From positions 1 through 12,633 of the forward strand of contig JAPLSI010000259.1 of NCBI GenBank assembly GCA_026398715.1: a DNA stretch of 12,633 nt. Direction: 5' to 3'. Under the pieces are notes generated by a model. It worked only from the letters and a program-made list of their open reading frames with translations. It did no database searches and was not told the origin of the DNA. The first letter of the stretch is position 1, and every line of letters begins with the position of its first letter. Below are positions 6,663 to 12,633 of this stretch, piece after piece. The DNA is from Gammaproteobacteria bacterium (GTDB lineage Bacteria > Pseudomonadota > Gammaproteobacteria > Xanthomonadales > Xanthomonadaceae). Position numbers and translations under genes: made by a program.

Positions 6663-7127
6663 ATGCGCCAGATCGACGTCTTGCTCGACCAGTATTCCAG
6701 CGACCACCGCAATGAAACCAACCAGGCCATCCACCTGGTGTGCGTGCCCGCCATCGTCTGGTCGGTGACGGCCTTGCTGTGGGCGGTGCCGGTGCCGGGC
6801 ACGCTGCTGAAGCCCGGCGCGATTTCGGCGCTGGCGATGTTCCTGGCCTGGGCCTACTACTGGCGGCTGTCGCGCAACCTGGCGATGGGCGCCTTCGTCG
6901 GGTTCCTGGCCAGCGTGCTGGTCAATCGCTGGATCGCCAACAGTTTCGGAATGCAGACGCTGCTGGTGATCGCCGTCGCCGTGTTCGTCGTGGCGTGGAT
7001 CTGCCAGTTCATCGGGCACAAGGTGGAAGGTCGCCGCCCGAGTTTCTTCACCGACGTGTTGTTCCTGCTGATCGGTCCGTTGTGGACGCTGCGCAAGCTG
7101 TACCAGCGCCTCGACATTGCCTACTGA
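6663..7127 (+). CDS. DUF962 / Mpo1-like integral membrane protein
   Basis: A 154-residue membrane protein of the DUF962 family; the yeast member Mpo1 is an Fe-dependent dioxygenase in 2-hydroxy fatty acid alpha-oxidation. Family marks are the N-terminal QYSSDHRNETNQAIH segment (His15, His24), about four hydrophobic helices (25-45, 52-68, 73-90, 98-117), and the C-terminal WICQFIGHKVEGRRPSFF signature (His119), all present, so the metal-site histidines look intact. It lies 34 bases after purC on the same strand and overlaps the DMT transporter start by 11 bases. The bacterial substrate is not known to me. Confidence 0.9.
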   Translation: MRQIDVLLDQYSSDHRNETNQAIHLVCVPAIVWSVTALLWAVPVPGTLLKPGAISALAMFLAWAYYWRLSRNLAMGAFVGFLASVLVNRWIANSFGMQTLLVIAVAVFVVAWICQFIGHKVEGRRPSFFTDVLFLLIGPLWTLRKLYQRLDIAY

Positions 7128-8028
7128 CCTCCACCGCCATCGCCTGGGCGGGCGAGACCTGTTCCTGGTTTCGCTGATCGCATTGGCCTGGGCGGGCAAC
7201 TTCATCACCGCCAAGCTGGCGCTGATGGAATTCCCGCCGCTGTTGTTCACCGGATTGCGGCTGGCCTTGCTGGCGTTGATGCTGGCGGCCTTCCTCAAGC
7301 GCCCGGCGCCGGGTCAATGGCCGCGCCTGATCGCGGTGGCACTGTGCACCGGCGTGCTGCATTTCGGCCTCAGCTTCTGGGCGCTGAGCCTGTCCACCAC
7401 CATCGCTTCCCCGGCCATCCTGATGCAGAGCTACGTACCGATGTCGGCGCTGCTCGCGTGGTGGATGATCGGCGAGCGCTTCCACTGGCGCACCGGCGCC
7501 GCCATCGCGTTGAGCTTCGTCGGCGTGCTGGTACTGGGCTTCGACCCCAGCGTGATGGAGCGCCCCGCGGCACTGGTGCTGATGCTGGTTTCGGCCGTGT
7601 TCCTTGCCATCGGCACGGTGTTGATGCGCGGCATGAAGGGCATGGACATGTTCAGCCAGCAAGGCTGGACGGCACTGATCGGCATGTTCCCGCTGCTTGG
7701 CATGAGCGCGTTGATCGAACCGGACATGCGCGAGTCGATTGCGCAGGCCAGTTGGGTCGCGTGGTTCGGCGTAGTGTATGCAGCGGTACTCGCATCGATG
7801 CTGGGCCACGGCCTGTACTACGTGCTGGTGCAACGCCATCCGGTTGCGCAGGTAACGCCTTACCTGCTTGCCACCCCACTTCTCGCCACGGTGCTGGGCA
7901 TCGTGCTGCTGCACGACCAGGTCGGACCACGACTCTGGATCGGCGGCGCGATGGTCCTGGGCGGCGTCCTCGCCATCGCACTGCGCAACCTCACCAAGGC
8001 TCGGCCGACGCCAATCGTCGAAGTCTAG
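7117..8028 (+). CDS. EamA/DMT-superfamily transporter
   Basis: A 303-residue inner-membrane transporter with two tandem EamA halves and about ten hydrophobic helices. Typical marks are LIALAWAGNFITAKLAL in the first helix, FPPLLFTGLRL in the second, SYVPMSALLAWWMIGERFHW closing the first half, and TPYLLATPLLATVLGIVLLHDQ closing the second. The family exports amino acids, other metabolites or drugs; the substrate cannot be told from sequence. The start is taken as TTG at 7117, overlapping the DUF962 stop; the next in-frame ATG is after the first helix and would delete it. The gene ends at TAG 8026-8028, facing the convergent RND gene. Confidence 0.9.
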   Translation: MPTDLHRHRLGGRDLFLVSLIALAWAGNFITAKLALMEFPPLLFTGLRLALLALMLAAFLKRPAPGQWPRLIAVALCTGVLHFGLSFWALSLSTTIASPAILMQSYVPMSALLAWWMIGERFHWRTGAAIALSFVGVLVLGFDPSVMERPAALVLMLVSAVFLAIGTVLMRGMKGMDMFSQQGWTALIGMFPLLGMSALIEPDMRESIAQASWVAWFGVVYAAVLASMLGHGLYYVLVQRHPVAQVTPYLLATPLLATVLGIVLLHDQVGPRLWIGGAMVLGGVLAIALRNLTKARPTPIVEV

Positions 8029-8129
8029 ATCGTCGTGGCTTGCCTACGGCGCGGCCGCTTGTCGGCGCCGGGGGTACCGACTCCCCTGGTCGCCTCGGCG
8101 TAGCCGCTCCTGCGGACTCAGAGTCGACC

Positions 8130-8151
8130 GGTCGGCCATCCATGGCCGACC
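8130..8151. repeat. Hairpin in left arm (10-bp perfect stem, 2-base apex)
   Basis: GGTCGGCCAT and ATGGCCGACC flank a central CC. The stem is perfect; the innermost pairs would open in RNA. The matching right-arm hairpin differs by one compensatory pair (T-A here, C-G there). No T-run follows, so it is not a standard intrinsic terminator. Confidence 0.85.
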
Positions 8152-8416
8152 TCCTGCGCAGTCAGTCCCCCCGTCACCGCCAAGCGTCCGTCCGAGACCA
8201 TCGCGGGTTATCGAACGTCAACGTCGGCGGCTAACGCGAAAAGATTGGAAGAGCGTCCGGGCAATTCGAAACTCGTCGAGTCGAACTCCAGTACGTCGGC
8301 CTCGAACGGGCGAGAACTTCAGGCTTGATCGCCGTTGAAGTGGACGTTGATCTTCGATAACCCACGGCGGAGTTGGACGGACGCTTGGCGGTGACGGGGG
8401 ATGGGTTCGCACAGGA

Positions 8417-8438
8417 GGCCGGCCATGGATGGCCGGCC
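8417..8438. repeat. Hairpin in right arm (10-bp perfect stem, 2-base apex)
   Basis: GGCCGGCCAT and ATGGCCGGCC flank GG on the plus strand. It is the counterpart of 8130-8151. The single stem difference keeps pairing, which suggests selection on the fold. Confidence 0.85.
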
Positions 8439-8525
8439 GGTCGACCCTGAGTCCGCAGGAGCGGCTACGCCGGGGCGACCAGGGCGGACCCGTCCCCCGG
8501 CGCCGTCAAGCGTTCGCGCCACCCG

Positions 8526-11018
8526 TTACGCGTGCGGCGGGACCCAGTCGTCCTTCTCGTTCGGCCGCAGGATCCAGCGGCACAGGGCCGGCAGGAAGAT
8601 GATCGCGGCGACCATGTTCAGGATGAACATGAAGGTCAGCAGGATGCCCATGTCGGCCTGGAACTTCAGTACCGAGAAGATCCACATCGCCACGCCGACG
8701 GCCAGGGTCAGCGCCGTGTAGAAGATGGCGATGCCGGTGGTCTTGAGCGCGATGAAGTAGGACTCGGTGACCGTCTTGCCCTGCAGCATCGCCTCGCGCA
8801 TGCGGGCGAAGATGTAGATGCCGTAGTCCACGCCGATGCCCACGCCCAGTGCGACCACGCACAGCGTGTTGATCTTCATGCCGATGTTCAGGTGCACCAT
8901 CAGCGTGTGGCCAAGCTCGGTGACCAGCACCAGCGGCAACAGCACGCACAGCGCGGCGCGGATGCTGCGGAAGCTGATCCAGCACATGGCCAGCACTGCG
9001 CCGTAGAGCAGGTACAGGATGAAGTGTTCCTTCTCGCGCACGGTGTCGTTGATGGCCGCGGCGACACCGAGGCTGCCGGTGGCGAGGCGGAAGCTGACGT
9101 CGTCGGTGCTGTATTCCTCGCCCTTTTCAGCGGCCGCCTTGATGGCGGCTTCGCGCTTCTTGGCGAAGTCCGGGTCATAGGCCTTGTTGTCGGCGCGGAA
9201 CTTCTTGGTTTCGGCCACCACGCGGTCGATCGTCGAGCTCTGGTGATCGCTGGTGAAGACCGTTACCGGGATTGCGCTGCAGTCGGCGTTCAACAAGCCC
9301 GAATCGGTTTCGAAACTCTGGGTCGCCTGGCGCAGCGTGTCCTGGTCGCGCGGCAATACGCGCCAGCGGATCGAGCCGTCGTTCCAGCCGGCGTTCACCA
9401 GCTTGGCGGCCATGGGCAGGCTCATTACCTGCACCACGCCTTCCACGTTGCTCATGTGCCACGAGAAGCGGTCGATGGTTTCCATCGCCTTGTAGCTGGT
9501 GGTACACGCCGACGGGCCGGCCTCCACGATAACGTTGAGGATGTCCACGCCCAATGCGAATTTCTCGCTGATCAACACCGCGTCGAGGTTGTAGCGCGCC
9601 TCGGGGCGCAGCTCGGCCACGCCGGCCTGCGCGTCGCCGATCATCACCTTGTTGCCCTGTTGCCAGGCGAAGAACCAGATGACCAGGCCCAGCGCGATGA
9701 CGATGGCAGCGGGCTTGGGCTTGCTCAGGCGGGCCAGCAAGGCCCAGACCTTGTCGAACTGGGTCAGCTGGCGCAGGCGGTATTGGCGCTTCTTTTCCAG
9801 GTTGCGCAGCTTGGTGTAGCTGAGCAGCACCGGCAGCAGGATCAGGTCGGTGAGGATGGTCAGGCCGACGCCGACGGTGGCGGTGATGGCCAGTTCCTTG
9901 ATCATCTGGATCGGGATGAACCAGATGGCGCCGAAGCCGATGCAGCCGGCCAGCAGCGCGACCGCGCCGGGCACCAGCAGCATGCGGAACGACAGTCGCG
10001 CGGCTTCCAGCGGTTCGACGGCGAACTTGGCGCGCTCGCGCAGTTGCTCGACCGTGCCCTCTTCCAGGCCACCGAAGAAGATCTCGCCGCGGAAGCGGTT
10101 GATCATCTGTTCGCCGTGGCTGACAGCGATGGCAAATATCAGGAACGGCGTCAGCATGTTCATCGGGTCGATGCCGAAACCCATCAGGCGCAAGGCGCCC
10201 AGCATCCACACCACCGACACCATGGCGCACAGCACCGTCAGCGATGCCAGCTTCACGGAACTGGAATACAGGAACAGCAGCAGCCAGGTGAAGGCGATGG
10301 TGATGGCGAAGAACTTCACCACCGAGGTCGCGCCGTCGCTGATGTCGCCGACCATCTTGGCGAAGCCGATCACGTGGACGGTGATATTGCCCTTCTCGTG
10401 CTTCAGGCGAATCGCCTCGAGCTGCTTGGCGATCTTCTGGTAATCGACCTTGCGCGGATTGGTCTTGGAGTCGGACTCGGGAATGATGTCGGCCCAGACC
10501 ATGGCGCCGGACCAGTCCTTGGCGACCAGGCGGCCCAGGATGTTGGCCTTGACGATGTTGCCGCGGATTTGTTCGAACTGTTCCGGGCTGCCGGGCTTGA
10601 AGCTGGGGTCGTAGTCGTTGGGGATGACGTTGCCGCCGGAAATGCCGTCTTCCACCACCTCGATGAAGCGCACGTTGGGCGTGAACAGCGAACGCGAGCG
10701 CGCGTCGTCGGTGTCCTCCAGGTCGATGACTTCCTTGGTGACCTGCTGCAGCGCGGTCAGGTACTCATCGCTGAACATGTTGCCGTCTTTGGCCATCACC
10801 GCGACCAGGACGCGGTTCGCACCGCCGAAGTCCAGCTCGTAGTCGATGAAGGTCTTCATGTACTCGTGCTGCAGCGGGATCTGCTTCTTGAAGCCCGCGT
10901 CCACCTTCAGCTGGTAGGCGAAAAAGCCCATCGCCACCGTGATGATCGTGAAGATCAGCAGGACGAGGGGGCGTGCCCCGAATACGAGTCTTTCGGTGAA
11001 GCGTTGCACTGCGCTCAT
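8526..11018 (-). CDS. RND-superfamily exporter (MMPL / COG1033 type), 12 TM
   Basis: An 830-residue inner-membrane transporter. Layout: TM1 at about 17-35; a first periplasmic domain to about 233; five helices from about 234 to 400 (including PFLIFAIAVSHGEQMINRFR, 291-310); TM7 at about 436-452; a second periplasmic domain; and a C-terminal five-helix bundle with GVGIGVDYGIYIFARMRE (Asp731). This is the MMPL/HpnN-type lipid exporter layout, not the tripartite drug-efflux form of over 1000 residues. TM4 has SHGEQ where many RND proteins have aspartates, while TM10 keeps an Asp. The ATG at 11018 has GGAG (11024-11027) five bases away; a longer frame to 11084 overlaps the YCF48 gene. The start follows the YCF48 stop by 10 bases, so the two are co-transcribed. 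The substrate is probably a hydrophobic or lipid-like molecule (inference). Confidence 0.93.
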   Translation of the reverse strand: MSAVQRFTERLVFGARPLVLLIFTIITVAMGFFAYQLKVDAGFKKQIPLQHEYMKTFIDYELDFGGANRVLVAVMAKDGNMFSDEYLTALQQVTKEVIDLEDTDDARSRSLFTPNVRFIEVVEDGISGGNVIPNDYDPSFKPGSPEQFEQIRGNIVKANILGRLVAKDWSGAMVWADIIPESDSKTNPRKVDYQKIAKQLEAIRLKHEKGNITVHVIGFAKMVGDISDGATSVVKFFAITIAFTWLLLFLYSSSVKLASLTVLCAMVSVVWMLGALRLMGFGIDPMNMLTPFLIFAIAVSHGEQMINRFRGEIFFGGLEEGTVEQLRERAKFAVEPLEAARLSFRMLLVPGAVALLAGCIGFGAIWFIPIQMIKELAITATVGVGLTILTDLILLPVLLSYTKLRNLEKKRQYRLRQLTQFDKVWALLARLSKPKPAAIVIALGLVIWFFAWQQGNKVMIGDAQAGVAELRPEARYNLDAVLISEKFALGVDILNVIVEAGPSACTTSYKAMETIDRFSWHMSNVEGVVQVMSLPMAAKLVNAGWNDGSIRWRVLPRDQDTLRQATQSFETDSGLLNADCSAIPVTVFTSDHQSSTIDRVVAETKKFRADNKAYDPDFAKKREAAIKAAAEKGEEYSTDDVSFRLATGSLGVAAAINDTVREKEHFILYLLYGAVLAMCWISFRSIRAALCVLLPLVLVTELGHTLMVHLNIGMKINTLCVVALGVGIGVDYGIYIFARMREAMLQGKTVTESYFIALKTTGIAIFYTALTLAVGVAMWIFSVLKFQADMGILLTFMFILNMVAAIIFLPALCRWILRPNEKDDWVPPHA

Positions 11019-11028
11019 TGGGACTCCG

Positions 11029-12135
11029 TTACTGCAGTTGGGCCTGGTCGACACCCTTGTCGCCGACCAGTACGTAGCCGCCATTGCCGTCGGGAACCAC
11101 GCCCGACAGCGTCGGCGACTCGCCGATGGAATTCTTGAAGTGGCTCACCGTGAACGGCGCATCGGCCGACTCGCGGCGCAGCAAGGTACCGTTGCCACCG
11201 ACCAGCACCGCGCCGCCACCTTCCAGGGCAGTACCGCCCATCAGGCTGGTGCTGCCTTCGGCGGGCACCTTGTTCCAGCTGGCGCCGTTGTCGGTGGACT
11301 CGTACACATTGCCGCGAAGGCCGTAGGTGAGCAGTCGGCCGTTGCCGAGGCTGAGCACGCCGAACATCGAGCCCTTGTAGGGGAAGCCCAGCTTCTGCCA
11401 GTTTTGGCCGCCGTCTTCGGAACGAAGTACGGTGCCGCGCTCGCCGACGATGACCAGGCCACCCGGACCGGTGCTGGTGATCGCGTTGAGATGCGGATCG
11501 GATTCTTCATCCAGCATCAGGTCTTCGGCGCTGAAGATGTCGCCTTCCATCGGCGCCGCGGGCTCGTCGGATGGCGCTGCGGGCGCAAGGGCCTGCTTCG
11601 GCGTCCAGGTCGTACCGCCGTCGCTGGTTACCAGCATCAGGCTGTAGGCGCCGATGGCGACGCCATTGCTGGCGTCGGTGAACAGGATGTCGAGCAGAGG
11701 CACGCCCTGCCGGGGATCGTGGTCGGCGGGGTTTTCGTCGGGGTTGCGCATGAACGGGTCGCGGCGTTGCGCGACCCAGGTCTTGCCGCCGTCGGCCGAG
11801 TGCAGGATGACGCCATCGTGGCCGGCGGCCCAGAGCTTGTCGTCCACGGCAGTGATGGACGTGAGCGCGGAGCGCGTCGGCGTTTCCACCTGCGTCCACT
11901 GCTTGCCGTCGCTGGAACTGATGACATGACCGCGCTCGCCCACGGCGAAGAAGCCCGCTGGCGTACGCACCACGTCCAGCAGCAAGGACTTGCTGGCACG
12001 CGGCATGATTTCGGAGGGAAGCGCGGACGGATCGTCCGCAGGGGCTTGCGTTGAAACCTGGGCAGCCAGCGGCAGCGTCAGGAGAAGCAGCAACGCGCCG
12101 GCTTGGCGCGCGGCGTTGGGGCGAAACATGGACAT
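11029..12135 (-). CDS. Secreted YCF48-like Asp-box (BNR) beta-propeller protein
   Basis: A 368-residue exported protein with a signal peptide at about 1-28 (GALLLLLTLPLAAQ). Five Asp-box motifs of S-x-D-x-G-x-x-W type are visible at 73-80, 113-120, 170-177, 239-246 and 280-287, spaced as in a sialidase-fold beta-propeller. This matches the YCF48/Hcf136-like family, whose plant member helps photosystem II assembly; in proteobacteria such genes often sit beside MMPL-type RND and DUF1329/DUF1302 genes. An acidic Ala/Pro/Glu/Asp-rich insert (180-212) interrupts the propeller. GGGAG at 12144-12148 lies eight bases before the ATG at 12135; a GTG at 12144 overlaps that site and is rejected. Likely a periplasmic accessory to the RND exporter (inference from linkage). 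Confidence 0.88.
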   Translation of the reverse strand: MSMFRPNAARQAGALLLLLTLPLAAQVSTQAPADDPSALPSEIMPRASKSLLLDVVRTPAGFFAVGERGHVISSSDGKQWTQVETPTRSALTSITAVDDKLWAAGHDGVILHSADGGKTWVAQRRDPFMRNPDENPADHDPRQGVPLLDILFTDASNGVAIGAYSLMLVTSDGGTTWTPKQALAPAAPSDEPAAPMEGDIFSAEDLMLDEESDPHLNAITSTGPGGLVIVGERGTVLRSEDGGQNWQKLGFPYKGSMFGVLSLGNGRLLTYGLRGNVYESTDNGASWNKVPAEGSTSLMGGTALEGGGAVLVGGNGTLLRRESADAPFTVSHFKNSIGESPTLSGVVPDGNGGYVLVGDKGVDQAQLQ

Positions 12136-12179
12136 CGATTCCACTCCCGAAGACTTTCGATGTGCGCGGCTTTCAAGAA

Positions 12180-12203
12180 GACCGCGCCCCGAAGGGCGCG
12201 GTC
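12180..12203 (-). terminator. Terminator-like hairpin with UUCG loop after the DUF1329 gene
   Basis: A perfect 10-bp GC-rich stem, GACCGCGCCC pairing with GGGCGCGGTC, encloses CGAA on the plus strand, i.e. a C(UUCG)G tetraloop in the minus-strand RNA. It is followed by TTCTTG, a short pyrimidine run. It begins 13 bases after the DUF1329 stop, in the 81-base gap before the YCF48 gene. It may terminate fully, or attenuate so that the downstream YCF48-RND pair is made at a lower level. Confidence 0.75.
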
Positions 12204-12216
12204 GGTATTGCCTGAA

Positions 12217-12633
12217 TCAGCGAACGCCGCTGTCGCGCAGGTTCTGCGGCGAATAATCCGCCGGTGTGCTCTGGAAGCTGAAGTCGCGCGGCTTGTCCTG
12301 GTTGTCCAGCAGGCCGCTGATGTAACGACCCGACTTCAGGTCGTGGTGCGTCTCGAGCGTGGTCCACAACGTCGGCACTTCGTAGTAGTTGATCGGAAGC
12401 GCTTCCGAGTAACGCCACAGGGTGCCCTGGCCATCGTAATGGTCGATGCCCACGATCTGCCAGCTGTCTTCGTCCAGGTACATCGTGCGACGGCTGTTGA
12501 TGTGGCGCTGGCCGGGCTTGAGCTTGGCCTCGATCACCCACACGCGATGCAACTCGTAGCGCAGGTAGTCGGGGTTGATGTGGCCCGGGCGGATCAGGTC
12601 GCTGACCTTGGTCGTGCTGACGTCGGCCTTGTA
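12217..12633 (-). CDS. DUF1329 (LolB-like outer-membrane-associated) protein, C-terminal part
   Basis: The last 138 residues of a gene whose start lies beyond the right edge. The family signature is clear: RYELHRVWVIEAKLKPGQRH, then RRTMYLDEDSWQIVGIDHYDGQGTLWRYSEALPI, then DLKSGRYISGLLDN near the end. DUF1329 proteins belong to the LolA/LolB structural clan and are exported. They are often encoded with DUF1302 outer-membrane proteins, YCF48-like proteins and MMPL-type RND exporters, and two of those neighbours follow here. A role handing a hydrophobic compound across the periplasm is an inference from that context. The frame is open to base 12633. Confidence 0.92.
   Translation of the reverse strand, partial: YKADVSTTKVSDLIRPGHINPDYLRYELHRVWVIEAKLKPGQRHINSRRTMYLDEDSWQIVGIDHYDGQGTLWRYSEALPINYYEVPTLWTTLETHHDLKSGRYISGLLDNQDKPRDFSFQSTPADYSPQNLRDSGVR

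Larger units (their letters stand above)
8048..8520. repeat. Long imperfect inverted repeat between convergent genes
   Basis: The gap between the DMT and RND stops (8029-8525, about 497 bases) holds no credible gene. The left arm 8048-8225 aligns without gaps to the reverse complement of 8343-8520: 148 of 178 positions match (about 83%) by hand count. The 117 bases between the inner ends show no gene and no further strong structure. The best-conserved blocks are around 8084-8150 and 8167-8182 on the left. Because the arms are complementary, a read-through transcript from either side could fold into a long stem. The arms read as two oppositely oriented copies of an interspersed element. No transposase and no obvious target duplication are seen. 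Confidence 0.9.

Noticed and set aside
8130..8438. Arm hairpins as standard intrinsic terminators for the DMT and RND genes
   Set aside because: Neither stem is followed by a T-run on the relevant strand.
8048..8520. Insertion sequence or intact transposon
   Set aside because: No transposase frame lies in the 117-base spacer or arms, and no clear target-site duplication is seen.
8319..8522. Small minus-strand gene across the right arm (a similar frame exists in the left arm on the plus strand)
   Set aside because: The similar peptides arise because the arms are inverted copies. There is no Shine-Dalgarno or domain, and the stem covariation points to structure and not coding.
8532..11138. 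868-codon plus-strand open frame opposite the RND gene
   Set aside because: Its His/Gln/Asp/Val-rich composition is the antisense image of a membrane protein; the minus strand is a clear RND transporter.

Overview
The window is high-GC, gene-dense bacterial DNA. It carries a long-form PurC, an ECF sigma/anti-sigma pair, and a lipid-type RND exporter with YCF48-like and DUF1329 partners. The order purC / cytochrome c / small DnaJ / rpe also recalls Xanthomonas-type genomes from memory. A gammaproteobacterium of the Lysobacterales (Xanthomonadaceae/Rhodanobacteraceae) is the best guess; this is inference from gene content, and no rRNA or other marker is present.

Left part (1-5660, all on the minus strand). 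Reading in the direction of transcription, the genes are: a small c-type cytochrome; a membrane-anchored mini-DjlA J-domain protein; ribulose-phosphate 3-epimerase (rpe); a GAF-PP2C-HATPase fusion (RsbU-like phosphatase plus RsbW-like kinase); a STAS anti-anti-sigma protein; an ECF sigma factor; and its membrane anti-sigma factor. Four junctions are 1- or 4-base stop/start overlaps, so this is one translationally coupled operon that joins a partner-switching module to an ECF sigma module. After a 129-base gap comes a gene for a signal-anchored protein built from about two dozen 9-residue units (consensus S-D-S-F-R-Q-A-M/L-A) encoded by a 27-base tandem repeat. It carries a 2-base deletion in one unit that breaks the frame, and it runs off the left edge.

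Middle (5735-8028, plus strand). purC starts with TTG and is divergent from the cytochrome c gene. It is followed by a DUF962/Mpo1-like membrane protein and an overlapping EamA/DMT transporter.

Intergenic element (8029-8525). Between the convergent DMT and RND genes lies a gene-free stretch dominated by a long imperfect inverted repeat. Its arms are 178 bases, about 83% identical, with 117 bases between the inner ends. Each arm contains a 10-bp hairpin, and the one difference between the two stems is a compensatory base-pair change.

Right part (8526-12633, minus strand). A DUF1329 outer-membrane-type protein (5' end outside the window) is followed by a terminator-like hairpin with a UUCG loop, then a secreted YCF48-like Asp-box protein, then a 12-TM RND/MMPL exporter 10 bases downstream. 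The set looks like an envelope hydrophobic-compound transport module.

Most notable: the coupling of partner-switching proteins to an ECF sigma/anti-sigma pair; the nonapeptide-repeat gene with its frame break; and the covarying inverted repeat.
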